Assembly (NCBI GenBank): GCA_033977485.1
Contig: CM066988.1
Location: 31,058,001-31,122,000 of the forward strand
Length of the DNA stretch: 64,000 nucleotides
Direction: 5' to 3'
Source: Hydrangea macrophylla
Lineage: Eukaryota > Streptophyta > Magnoliopsida > Cornales > Hydrangeaceae
Part shown: in pieces, positions 32,813-44,401 of the stretch
Layout of the letters: each line of letters opens with the position of its first letter
Position numbering within the stretch: position 1 is the first letter of the stretch
The notes under the pieces: generated by a model
The model's database searches: none
What the model was told of the DNA's origin: nothing
Seen by the model: the letters and a program-made list of their open reading frames with translations, nothing else
Translations under genes and position numbers: made by a program

Positions 32813-34170
32813 TGCTCTCCCTTTGATAGACTTCCTCATGACATACTTCAAGTCAAATTCATTGAGCATCAAGGTCCACCAAGCCATTCTTCCTATCAAC
32901 ACGGGTTTCTCAAACAAGTATTTTAGGGGATCCATTCGAGCTATGATAAACATCAAAAAAGATAGCATGTGGTGCCTAAGTCGACGTGAAGCCCAAACCA
33001 AGGCCAAATAGGTTTTTCTAGCGATGTGTATCTGAGTTCATATCTGACCATCATCATCCTCCTGAGCTAGCATACATCCCATGGCATCTTTGGTCACTGA
33101 CAAGTATAAGAGCAAAGGTTTGCCCTCGACAAGTGGGGATAGGATAGGCAGGATCTGTAAGTAGGTTTGGATCTTTTCAAAGGCTTTTTGGCTAGGTTAA
33201 CTCCACTCAAATTTTTCCTCCTTCTTTAGCAACTTGAACAATGGCTCACATATAGTGGTTATCTTTGAAATAAAGTAGCTTATGAATTGGATCTTCTCCA
33301 AGAAGCTCCTTACCTCCTTCTTCGAATTAGGTGGCTTCATCTCCAAAATAGCTTTGATGTTAGCCGGGTCTACTTATATACCTCTCTTGGTGATTAGGAA
33401 TCCTAACAGCTTCACTGCAGTTACCCCGAATATGCACTTCTTTGTATTCAACCTCATCCTATACTCCCTTAATCTCTCGAAGAATTTCCTTAAGACTTCT
33501 AGGTGATTTTTGCTTTTACTACCATGTCATTCACATAAACCTCCACCTCCTTATGGATCATATCATGCAATAGCGTGGTTGTAGCTCTTTGATATGTAGC
33601 CCCGACATTTTTGGGCCCGAATGGCACTATTCCATAGCAAAACATACCCCAGTGTGTGACAAAGGTGGACTTTTCCTATCCTCTAGTGCCATGAGTATCT
33701 GTGTGTACCCCAATAACCTATCCATTAAGATGTCTAGTAGTATTATGAACTAAGATGTCTATATGCAGGAAAGGGAAGTTATCCTTGGGACTATCCTTAT
33801 TTAGTTCTCGCACATGAACTATACTGGCTACCCACTCTGGATACTCAGTCACTATTAGGAAACCTCCTTGCAACTGTTTCTCAACCTCTTCTTTAATTTT
33901 GAGAACTAACTTTAGAAATGTAGATTTGGTCTCATTTGCCTCAACTTTAGTTTTATGAGTTTGGATTCAAGAAGAAGCGGGATTTTGTGTTGGACAATTT
34001 TAGGGTCGATTTCAGGCATGTCTTCATAGGACCAACTAAAACGTCTTTAAATTCTTTAAGTAACGCAGTCAATTCTTGGATTTCACATTGATTAAGTGTT
34101 AAACCGATTTGGACCATTTGGGGATCCTCCTTAGTACCCAAATTTATTGACAAAGTATCTTCCACCACTT
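32813..34170 (-). pseudogene. TatA reverse transcriptase and RNase H, truncated
   Basis: On the - strand: the pre-RT block ELTALLKEFKDVLVGPMK (about 34080), RT core with EWVASIVHV and GIVPFGPKNVGATYQRA, then the catalytic box EVYVNDMVVKAKNH (about 33535), where YVDD has become YVND. Then LREYRMRLNTKKCIFGVTA, GFLITKRGI and ISKITTICEPLFKLLKK. RNase H region: MLAQEDDDG, DPLKYLFEKPVLIGRMAWW and KSIKGRAIS (32840-32800). Several stops and frameshifts. The end at 32813 abuts the Athila LTR, so the tail of RNase H and all of integrase are absent. Open + strand frames here are shadows. Confidence 0.85.
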
Positions 34171-35110
34171 TTTGAGCTAGTTCAATTTCATCCTTTTCAA
34201 TTAAGCATTTAAATTATTGGGAATTCATCATTTTCATTAGGATCTATGCATTCAAATTTAGACACATTGGAGTAAGCGGAATCAAAGTTCAATTTATTAA
34301 TAACTGGGAGATTTTTAATAGACACGATAGCATACTTAACACTAGACTTAGTAGACTTCTTACCCCTAGTAACAGACTCAAAAATAGAATGAAAGACAAC
34401 CCCTGGTCCACTAACATGTGTGCATCCGGTTACCAACTCAAAAAATTTAAAAAAGTTCCCTTTTGGGTGTAGTGCATCTTCATACTTCCAATTCTTGAGC
34501 TCTTCCTCGACTTTCTCGATGAATTTGGAGACATCCACCTTCTCGCTTTGCAATGCCATCACTTCTTGGTCCTCTGCACTAGGTCCATCCCCTAACAACA
34601 ACTTTATAAGTGCACGATTCATGTCCTTAGCCCAGTCTTCTTGAGCAGTCTTCTTAGTTTATCCCTCTTACATAGCTTGGCACCATTATTCCTCTCCAAA
34701 CGGCTCACAATCAAAGAAAATTTCAAAATCGGGGATCCTCTTCTTTGTATCATAGTCATATCAGGGCTCCTGGAAGCCACAATAGTAAAAATCTTCCCCT
34801 TCTTTGACGAAAGAGCCATTGAGAGTCCTCCTAAAAGATTTGGTGCTCTTGGACTTGCTTGTTCCCCCTTTCTTCAGTGTATACCCCAGACCATTCTTGT
34901 TCTTTTGTCTAGCAGAATTCAGAAATTTGTGTATCCCTTGCTGCCTTCGACCTAGACCTATGCCTGGGAATAACTTCATCTTATTTATAATCAGAGCTAC
35001 CATGGGATTTGCATAATCATCAAGATATGGTGCTACATTCCCTAATAGCTCTTTCATTCCCAAAGCATTGATCCTATCAAGCTCAAACCCACCAATAGCA
35101 AGATCTTGCT
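34171..35110 (-). pseudogene. TatA linker with G-patch-like motif
   Basis: The - strand shows GFELDRINALGMKELLG, then ANPMVALIINKMKLFPGIGLGRRQ followed by QGI (about 34985-34920), a glycine-rich pattern like the G-patch found between protease and RT in Tat/Ogre pol. Then a Lys/Ser-rich linker, and the open frame 34622-34209 (MNRALIKLLLGDGPSAEDQ...) with acidic content. No enzymatic motif. In intact elements this region joins protease to RT. Confidence 0.7.
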
Positions 35111-35830
35111 TGGGCAATTATATCTCCAATGCAACTCCATCTTGGGTAGTACGGATCCCAGAATCTCTAAACAGAACAACTATATGATCTTCTACAACCA
35201 TTTTGATCTTTTGGTGAAGGGTCGAGGGCACAGCCCACATATCATACAATTAGGGCCTCCCTAATAGTAGGTTGAAAGAGGCAACTATGTCGATCACTTG
35301 GAATTCTACATTCCCACTAGTAGGCCCAATAGCAACTTGTAGATTCATCACCTCAATTACCTTTCTTTGAGTATTATCATAGGCACGGCCAGACTGACTC
35401 AAGATTTGCATCTTGTTCATCAAAATACCCAATGCTTATAAGGTTTACAATGGACAGGCATTAAGTGCAAAACCTTTATCAACCAAGACCACCAGAACTC
35501 TCATCTCTAAAGTTTGTATAGTGATGTGGAGTGGCCTATTATGATAAGGTCCTTCAGGTGGAAGGTCCTCATCAGTGAAGAATATGATTGGGGTCTCCAC
35601 CATAGGCTTGATTAGAGCTACCAATTGCTCAGGAGTGGTATCGATAAGCATGTCACAATGGTTCAAAGATTCAAGAACTGCCTGCCTATGGTTTATGGAA
35701 GCCATGAGCATGCTCTAAATGGATATATTAGTCTGAGTCTTCTTGGGCTGCTTGAGCACCTCATCTTCTTCTTGTTGTACACTCACTACCTTTTCTTTTC
35801 CCTTATCTATCTCCCTCCTCGGGTGATCTT
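35111..35830 (-). pseudogene. TatA protease region
   Basis: The - strand reads TDEDLPPEGPYHNRPLHITI, then VLVDKGFALNACPL around 35470, the position and shape of the Tat protease active site (VLVDxGSALNVCPL in relatives; the residue after Asp is Lys and the Ser is Phe here). Further on come EVMNLQVAIGPTSGNVEFQV, then ASFNLLLGRP (about 35255) and AVPSTLHQKIK, the second protease motif. Stops separate the active site from the next segment. Inactive. Confidence 0.8.
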
Positions 35831-37468
35831 CTTCTAATTATGGTGGCTTGAAATGTCTACCTGCCCTAGTCAAGTGTTGTACATCTCTTTCTTTTTATAT
35901 ATACTATAGAACTCCCTCATTGATTTTAATGCCATCCCAAATGAAGTCATCAGACGGCTATCCATCCCACCATTTCACTTCTCCAAGGCCAAGGTCTAAC
36001 TCCTCCAAGTAGAATAGGTCATCAATCTCAGAGTCTTCATCCACCTAAAATGCTTCATCATCATCTAAAAGGTAAATCTCAAATTCCTTAGGGAGGATAA
36101 CCAAGGGTTCGTGTTTAATCAAGGTGGTGATATATATTGTTGGGTTATAGGAGGGTGGGGAGAGGCTAAGGAGGTTGATATTTTATGGTAGAGGAATGGT
36201 ATAGTGATTAGGCGGCAGGTTATAGGTGACACTTGGCGGAGGTAGGGGTAGAATGATCCCACTATCAAGTAGGTCTTGGATCTCATGGCAGAGCCAGATG
36301 TAACGGTTAGTGACGTGACCATGTGTTTAGTGGAAGGCACAGTACTTGGAGGGGTTGTGGTTAGGCGGGAGAGGGTTAGGTAGAGGTCTCGAGTCTTAGG
36401 GCCAGGTTGGCTTTTTAAGTGAGGCGAGTCAGTATAGAGGATAATGGCAGGCTAAGGGTTGTGAATTTTCTTGGTTCAGAGCAATGGTTATTTCTTGGGT
36501 AGGATGGGCCAGTATTTTGGTTATCACTCAGGACATTGACATCGGGTATGGTGTGGTTATTTGAGTAGTTTCCTCCCGTGGTTATCCTCCTTGGATTATT
36601 CTCCTCCTTTTTGACCTTCACATCCCTTAAGGCATTGTCTATCTTGTTTCCTACATGGAATAGCTGTTCAAAGGTAGTGATTGGCATGAAGCACATGTAC
36701 TCATTGTAGGTGGGTCGCAAATTCTTAATGATCATATGGATCTGCTCCTTCTCAGTTAGCCTATTTACCATCTTAGCAGCCTTCTTCCTCCAACGGGTCA
36801 AGTATGTGGCAAAGGATTCCTGATTGTCTTGCCTAGTGGTCTCAAGATCCCAAATAGTAACATCAAGTTCGGTGTTCTAGGCATATTGCTTCACAAATTC
36901 AATCACAATATCCTCCCACAAATGGGTCTTGGAGGATTCAAGGGCTAGGAACCATTGCAGGGCTCCCCGGACAAGTAACGTGAAAATAATTGGGCCAAAT
37001 GCTCATTTCCTAATCCCATAGTCGTGAGGGCGGTGACATACATTTTTAGATGGCTCTTGGGATTCTCAGTCCCATCAAACTTCTCTAGCCCGGGCATCTT
37101 AAACTTATCAGGCATTTTTGAGCTTAGAAGGCTCAAAGAAAACCCTCAAGGTCTAGCAAGTAAAAGTAATCATCAACACAATGCGACTTCCTCACTACAC
37201 TTTCTAGGCGGTCTAACTTATCCTTCATCCTTTTTTCAGAATCCCCACACACAGCGTCATCGAACCATTCCTCCTCTTTGATAGGATTTGGATCAACGGG
37301 GTTCTTAGGTGCAACAGGCAGAGGAGGTGGTATGGGTGGATCAACAACAGGTACTCCTTGCGGATCAACGGTGGTCTGCCCCAAATGGTCTATGATAAGC
37401 TATAATTATTGCCCGTGATGGGCTAAAATTTCCTCTAATTGTTCCATTCTCTCTTGTTCGTCAGCCAT
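35831..37468 (-). pseudogene. TatA gag
   Basis: ATG at 37468-37466 opens MADEQERMEQLEEILAHHGQ, with two stops, then a Pro-rich stretch, EEWFDDAV, DKLDRLESVVRKS and DLEG. After a break: MPDKFKMPGLEKFDGTENPK and SHLKMYVTALTTMG (about 37110-37040), the classic Tat capsid start, then TRWRKKAAKMVNRLTEKEQI (36795), NEYMCFMPITTFEQLF and IDNALRDVK. Further down, in another frame, YCAFH.THGH and WLCHEIQDLLDSGI correspond to the C-terminal zinc-finger-like segment before protease, and RAGRHFKPP ends it (about 35860). Multiple stops and frameshifts. Confidence 0.85.
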
Positions 37469-38155
37469 AGGTATCCCAGTACTTATAGCTCGGACTAATC
37501 TTCCTGAACTAGGGGGAAAAGGTGTGCTTACGGTCTTCTTTGGAGCTATCTCTAGACAGTCTGCATACTCATACGTGCCCAATTTAGGAAAACCATTTTT
37601 ATCTTTTCATTATCGTTTATTTTTCAGGTTTTCTCAGTGCTATGCATGCTAATGAGAAAGGAACTAGACTATACAACCACCTATTTACATATAGCCATAT
37701 AAGTTTTAGTCGCATCATCGAGTACTCCTTTTCATTCTATGGCCACCATAATCAATGCCACATTTTCTATGCTTCTTATCTGACAAGGTTCATGGTAGCA
37801 TAAGTTTTAATCAGGGTAAGCTCTAGTAAATAGGACACAAACAAGGTTATGATTAGTTGTTCCACAGACTCGCGATACATAATCCTATTATAATGCCTAA
37901 GCACACCATCCTCATGTCATTTGGTGAGCATTTCATTTGGGCAGAGTGCTTTTAGTGTTAGACAAGGCTATGTATCACGTGTCTCATAGGCTTCCTTATC
38001 ATCTCACATAATCCCAGCGGGCAAATAAAGCGTGTGTGCACACATTTTCATAATAGGTCAAGCCATAAATGATTGGGATCTATGGCTACTATATCCATCA
38101 TGGTGGATAGAGTCCAAGGGTCCCCCAGCGAGATGTCCTATATACCCCCCATTAC
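37469..38155 (-). other. TatA leader, part 1
   Basis: Non-coding leader upstream of the TatA gag. No convincing ORF on either strand. The last five bases (ATTAC, 38151-38155) are the target duplicated by the solo LTR next to it. Confidence 0.6.
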
Positions 38156-39630
38156 TGTTGGTAAAATTAGGTTTAAAAAACTTAATTATATGCGCAGCGG
38201 AAAGACAAAGTTTAAAACTTTTTGGTATGCCCAAAACTACCACTTATCAATTCCGTAGATGCATAAAACAAGAGGGAGAAGAGTTTATACCTAACGGTCT
38301 TGAACCTAATTCTGATTCTCTTCTTCCTAGATGTTGCAATAGACTCCACTAGATAGTCTTCACTCCTATGTCTCCTTTGAACACTTCCAGAGAGGCTAGA
38401 GATGGTGGCATCTCTAATAGGGAGAATAGAAAAGGTTTGAGAAACCCTTAAACAGTTTCTGTAGTTGGAATAAAGAAACATCAATTAAAATAATTCTGCA
38501 TGCACCTGCCCTATTTATAGATTCCCAAATATACTTTTACATTCAATCAATCGAAATTGTTTCGATCAATCAAAGCTTTTCGATCAATCGAAGCTTTTCG
38601 ATCGATCGATCAAACCTGCCTTGACTTTAATCGATCGAAACTCTTTCAATCGATCGAACCTATCTTGACAAGATCTTCATGTGCCTTTCCAAGCATCCTG
38701 GTGGAGCTAAGAGTGGGACCTCCTAGGTTCTCTATTGTTGGCTCAAACTAGTTGTTAATTACCATGACCAAACTCTTTGATCAGCAAATTAACCAACTGA
38801 TCAGTTAACATTTACTCCACTATAAAACGATAACTAAACTCCAACGCAAAACAACAAATTCAATGCGATGTCTAGACTTGTATGGTGTACTAATGTCCCT
38901 TTACATTCAACATTCATAATCATATTCAAGTAGTCGGATAAACTATTACTATCAATTTGAATAATGATTACACCTTCCACTCCTTGAGCCCCATTCACCC
39001 CTCATGATTACCAAATATGTTGATAACTCTTATCAACAATACTGTAGTTCTCAGTAATCAACTTGGTGACATTCTCAAGGGAATGCTTACTCTTGATTAG
39101 AGGATAGATTCTATATTGACAATACATGGTCACAACCTTATGAACATGACATACCCAAGATACCCAGGTGTTGAACTTTTACAGACCTCACTGATTGGTA
39201 AATCAAAGCAGCCACATCCACAGCTTGTGTCCATAATTGTCTCAAGATTAAGAACATGTACCTTATACAAGTTATGAGTTCCTATCGACTGTTGACAGTC
39301 TTAAGTGTCAATAGGAGAACTCAGGACTGTCAATGCACTATAAGCACTAGCATATTAACTAAGAGTTATACTCCAGTGATTGAGATTCATCACTCTATCC
39401 AATGGTAGTTAATCATGTTATAATGTACACAGATATCTCATCATCGACTATGAAAAATTTATCTCACTTGTATATATCTCATATACACACGAATTACTTA
39501 CTATGATACTTAAGGATCAACAATCATCTTATGAAAGAAATATACATAATGAAATGTAAAGCTGATATCCATATATTAAAATGCCAATGTCTCATACATA
39601 AAGTAATGGTTTGAGGGTACAAGCCCAATA
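38156..39630 (-). mobile_element. copia-type solo LTR (1475 bp)
   Basis: + strand start TGTTGGTAAAATTAGG, + strand end AAGCCCAATA, a decayed TGTTGG/CCAACA inverted repeat. Flanked by ATTAC at 38151-38155 and 39631-39635. In the reverse reading the start 'TATTGGGCTTGTACCCTCAA' and the end '..CCGCTGCGCATATAATTAAG..ACCAACA' resemble LTRs of plant copia elements. No internal coding region, so solo. It carries a GATC-palindrome cluster (38545-38660). Family call is by pattern only. Confidence 0.85.
38545..38660. repeat. GATC-palindrome cluster in the copia-type solo LTR
   Basis: Words such as TTTCGATCAATC, TTTTCGATCGATCGATC, TTAATCGATCGAAAC and TTCAATCGATCGAACC, five or six within 115 bp. Same core as in the Athila and Tekay LTRs. 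Confidence 0.85.
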
Positions 39631-39635
39631 ATTAC

Positions 39636-39753
39636 AGGGTTTGGTATGGTACATGGACATGCTTTTTGTACCCGCAGGTACGTTCTATGGAATGGAAGTC
39701 CTCTACAAGGGTGGTCTGGTAATGTTGCAGGCTTTGGCTTTCGTCCGCCCAAG
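39636..39753 (-). other. TatA leader, part 2
   Basis: 118 bp of TatA leader between the solo LTR and element B. Its last five bases, CCAAG (39749-39753), are duplicated at 46204-46208 on the far side of element B. Confidence 0.7.
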
Positions 39754-41202
39754 TGACCTGAATAAAATACTGTGCGCTCTTGTGTGCAACACCCACATGT
39801 AGGTGATCGTGCAAGTAATGTAGTACTAGAAATCCAGTTTGATCCCACGAGGAAGGAATAGATTATTAAGATGTTTGCATCCAAATTACTTCCTAAAAAA
39901 ATGAAAGGAAAAGATGATTTAAAGTAGAGGGAAGTTATTACCCAGATACAGCCTAATTAGATTAACTAATTTAATCTGAAGCATAATTAAAGCAATTCAA
40001 ACTAACAAGTTACGAAAGTGTTAGGGTTACGTGAATCCACATTAATTCCATCCACAACTATGCTTGAGAAAAGATATGGCATCCTAAACAATCCAAAACA
40101 AGTCTCCTTAAGTGTAAGTTTCATTAAAGTTGTAAAACATCCTATAGTCGACATAAAGATGTGAAAGGACTTCAATTAGTCCTTTTTGTCAAGTCCGAGC
40201 AGAATTTTTATGAGTACAAATTATCGATTTTATCCAACAAAACATTTAAAGAAACTGACAGATGAGGTGTTGATTATATCTATGAGAGGTATTCACAAAA
40301 CCTTAATTGAAATCTAAGTTAAAATCTCCAATATCAAGTTAAATAATATTATTCATATTAGAAAACTTGAGACCAGTAAATCTCGACTTGGATCACAAAT
40401 AAAACTTTGAATTATAATGTTGCCCAATTAAGAATATACATGGAAGTTGATTTTATTAATGCTTTATTATATAATCCTAACTAAATATCTACTCTAACAT
40501 ACTAATATTAAAATCAAAGCAATATAATAAAGTAAACATATTAATTAAACTAAAAACATTTAAATAAAGAGAAGGAATAATAGAACCTGAATTAAATCGT
40601 AGCTTAGAATTGAAATTGCGATAAAAAAGTTGATGTTTACTTCATTACATTCATAAATCCTAGCTATGGTGTATAAAAGAGAAAGAGAGGGAGGAAACTA
40701 ATCTAATCTACTCTATCCCTACTCCTACTCCTAAACTATCCTAACCGTAAAATATAATAAAAGTTATTAATTTTCATTCATAAACATGCATATAGAAGTA
40801 GTAGATAGGGTAGGCTTTTTATTTTTGTGCTAGACTTTTCACTACTTTTGACAGCTTTGCGCACTAATGGGAAAATTGGAATATCTCTCTGCTCGGACCT
40901 CAGATTGATGCATGGTTTTTGGCCAAATTCAAAATTCCATGTTCTTTAATGTCAAAAACACCCTTTTTCCAGCTGCTGTTGTTATTCACCTACTAATTTC
41001 TTAGTTTTCTAGCATTATTTCAACTCCATTTTGTCCAAGCAAAATGTAGCCTGAAAAAACACATAAATACACACATTTCAATGAATTCTTAACAAATTCA
41101 CATTAATAATAAAATATGTGTAAAACTAAGGAATTGGGGATTAAAGTATGCATAAATAACCATAAAAACGTGCTATGAATATGCAATATTTAGCTCTAAT
41201 CA
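39754..41202 (-). repeat. 3' LTR of element B (1449 bp)
   Basis: + strand start TGACCTGAATAAAATACTG, + strand end TTTAGCTCTAATCA. From about 39867 it is collinear with 44836-46203. The first about 115 bp resemble the end of the Athila LTR ('TGTGCGC..TTGTGTGC', 'ATCGTGCAAGTA', 'GATCCCAC.AGGAAGG') in a shortened form. Confidence 0.9.
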
Positions 41203-42058
41203 CACTCCCAACTAGCTCATTGCTAGTCCAAATATTGAAGTAAACTAATGCAAGGAAACTCTATAAAATTTAAAAAAAAAGTAAAAATATACATGAAAGC
41301 AATAAAAATCCTAAATCACTTTCGCAGGAATCGTGATTGCATTTAGCACATGCAACAAGCCGTTAAACCCCTAAGTTCCCTCTAGTGGACAAGTGTTGTC
41401 TCGTGAGGGTTTACAGTAAATCTACCAACAAAATTCATGTTTATGGTTCGCATTTAAATATTTTCAAGAATTTTTTTTCTCTGTCATTTAGCAATGTAGT
41501 TAAGCTCAACAATATAATGAAACTCTCGTATGCCATAGCCATGCAACACACACATTATAGTTAATCTACTATCAAAATTATTAGAATGTTCCATACCCAT
41601 TAATCTTCAAGTATGTGTGTAAATGGATAACCAAAATACAAAACTTTAATTTCAAAGCTCGCAGAACCTAAGACTCTATCAAGACGTTCATTTTGACTCA
41701 ACTCTCATTGGGATTACACTCAAAAGATGAGAAATCACTCCGAATAAGGTGCATTTATTATCCCGCATGATATGGAAGCTATAGAGAGTAAATTCAATTG
41801 AACCAATGCTTCACATATCTAAATTAAAAAACAAACAATTTTTGGTGCATAAGTCTCATGAATGGATACCTCACACTAAAAGAGCGAAATACCGTGGAGA
41901 ACTGTCTCATTACTTTAATTTCAATTCCAATTTACCTAGAATCATTCGGACTTTGAAAAAGAGGTGTTCGATTAAGAAGAAAGAGATTTGTGACTTTAAT
42001 TGGGTCAAAGGATGTGATTGGAATGTCTAAAACAGCTTTTCAAACTTCCCCACATCTC

Positions 42059-42101
<43 letters not shown>

Positions 42102-43239
42102 TTTCTTTTTTTTTTCCTCTTCTTTTTTTTAGTATTTTTTTCCTTTTGTAACAACTATTGGCATATTTGTTTTCTTTTTTTCTCTTTTTTTTTTCTTTCC
42201 TTTTCTTGCCAACTTTCCCTTATTTACACTAATACTTTTATTATCAACGCAACACATCCCAGTCATTCCTAGGTAAAGAAAAGAAGCTCAAACTCATAAT
42301 TTGGTGTTAGATAGAGATTTTAGGATTGTAATGATGAGGCAATTATGATAAGCTCAAGAGGTAAAATAAAGGAATATCATAGAGGTAGGCTATGTCAAAA
42401 GATGGCCTGAATCATATTCTAAGTTCATTGGATTATTCATTTCAGTAAATTGAGAGCTCTAAATTTTGGTAAATCCCGAACGTTCTGTTCTACTGATCAG
42501 TCAAAATGAAGAAGAAAAATGAGACTTTCAATGAGATCAAATGCTTTTCAAAAGTAAGAATTTATATGTAAACCCTCTAAACAAAAAGATAGGCTCAAAA
42601 ACTTACTTGGGTTTTTTAGTCTCCACTAACATCTATCAACATGTCTAAGTTATGCTTACTTATCCATTTTAGTCAAGTATAGGTTGTCACAGGTGCTCAC
42701 GGTGTTTGAAGATTAAAAATCATAAAACATACTATAACTAAGTAAACAAACAGCAATTATGTGCATCACAAACTAATGACATACAGAAAATGACATAAAT
42801 GCATCATAACTAACTATATTAACTGAAAGAGATACAAGAACCATGTTATTTTATTCAAAATTTTTAATTTTTTGCAATTTTAGTTTAGTTTGCTTTATTT
42901 TACTGAGTTCATGTTGCTAAGCATAGGTATATGACATTAAAGCACAAAAAGAAATAAACGAGGCATCCAATGTCTCACTCCCTCCAACTAAACATTAAGC
43001 ACATGGATATATAAAGTAAAGCGATAAAATGAAGGATATTACCTCGAGGTGTTAATATCCAAAAAAAAATTTTAGTTACTTGCAAAATTGTTACTAGGAA
43101 CAAGGAAAAATAGAGAATATGAGACAACTACTTAGGAAATAAATTCTGTTAATCAAGATATTTTTCATAAAGTAATAATCAAAACTTTTGACAATCCTCC
43201 CAATGAAATAATTTTTTAGTGACAAGAATGTGGGGATCC
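41203..43239 (-). other. element B internal region, non-coding part
   Basis: Next to the LTR lies a purine tract (on the - strand GAGCTAGTTGGGAGTG). 41320-41800 is the reverse complement of sequence just upstream of the Athila 3' LTR. 42061-42215 is a pyrimidine microsatellite. No protein motif is seen in the rest. Confidence 0.65.
42061..42215 (+). repeat. CT microsatellite and pyrimidine tract
   Basis: About 20 CT repeats (42062-42098) followed by a T/C-rich tract to about 42215. Slippage product; an open + strand frame over it, with a run of Ser-Leu pairs, is not a gene. Confidence 0.9.
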
Positions 43240-44290
43240 TCATAAAAATCCAACTGCCCCCCAACTAATGTCAGGCTCAAGGTTACAGGAGATGGTGTAA
43301 AATCCATGGCCTCCAAATTTGTTGGGGACAGTTATAAGAGGTATACCACACTTTGTAGAAATTATACACAAGAAAGGATCTTTGGTGTTGGCATTTCCTA
43401 TTACGGCCTCTATTTTGACACTAAAAACAAGCGGAGGCCATGGATCAATAAGGGAGGAAATGTCTAAGTGATGTTCTAATGAAGCTTCATTAGCCTCCTC
43501 TTGTACTAGAACAAATTCTATTGAAAATATTATCATAAGAATTAGATTTCTATTCGATGTACATAGTTTTGGACGGAACTTAGATAAAGCTTTGGGTCTC
43601 TATGTTGCCTCCACTCAAGATGGTCAAGCAGTTTAGAAAATTACTAGCTTCTTGTTGAAGTTTAAGATCATTTAATGTGGGCCCAACTTGGTCTAAGTCA
43701 TCTCTCAAAGATTTTTCAACTTCACGAAGTGATGGAATGCATATGCTAATATTTTTCAAAATCATCTTTCATAACACTCTCTAATTCACTTAATTGCTTA
43801 ATTGGAATGGGGGACACAGGCGATTCTAGTTCGAGATGAGATATTTGGTTGAAAGTAGAAGAAGGTGACGTGTGAAAGTGTAACATGACCTCTTCGCTGG
43901 GAAGAGGCAATGGCTCATGAATATTAGAAGAATCCACGTCGGATGTAGACTCTTTAATTAAATCCTTGTTATGATCACTATCTAAAATAGGGTGAGAGAC
44001 TCCTCCATTTTCAAATATGTGCAATCACCTAAGCTTTCATTATTTTTTAAATCTTTGCTCTTATCCTCGTAATTCTCCTTACTATATGCATCATCAATTG
44101 GGGTGCTTTTAGTAAAGTTATCATGCAATTTCAACCAGTGAATGAGTGAGTTGATTTCTGGGGGATTGTATTTGGGAGATGATGGTTCAACAACTGTAAA
44201 CGTAGTGTCTAGACATTCGGGTTGTAGAGTTGAGGGATTGGGGTAGTCTTCTAAGGGTTGGATAGTGATTTCTAGTTTGGAAATAGTTTC
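43240..44290 (-). pseudogene. unrecognised ORF remnant of element B
   Basis: The - strand shows a chain of open segments linked by frameshifts: about 44280-43995 (KLEITIQPLEDYPNPSTLQP...), 44024-43746 (MHIFENGGVSHPIL...), 43765-43580 and 43536-43240 (IIFSIEFVLVQEE...). The composition is acidic, rich in Ser/Leu/Pro, with no zinc knuckle and no catalytic motif. I do not recognise the protein. Its place after the 5' LTR would suit a gag-like or lineage-specific protein of a non-autonomous element. Confidence 0.45.
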
Positions 44291-44401
44291 TTCAAATTTA
44301 TTAATTTAGTCAACTCATTCATTTCATTTAACATTTCAAACATTCATTGTTGCCTACCATTATCCTCAACTTCACAAGTCTCATCATTATAACTATATGC
44401 C

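Noticed and set aside
42018..42272. Frame with Ser-Leu repeats and Phe-rich tail that looks like a membrane protein
   Set aside because: Created by the CT microsatellite and the pyrimidine tract that follows.
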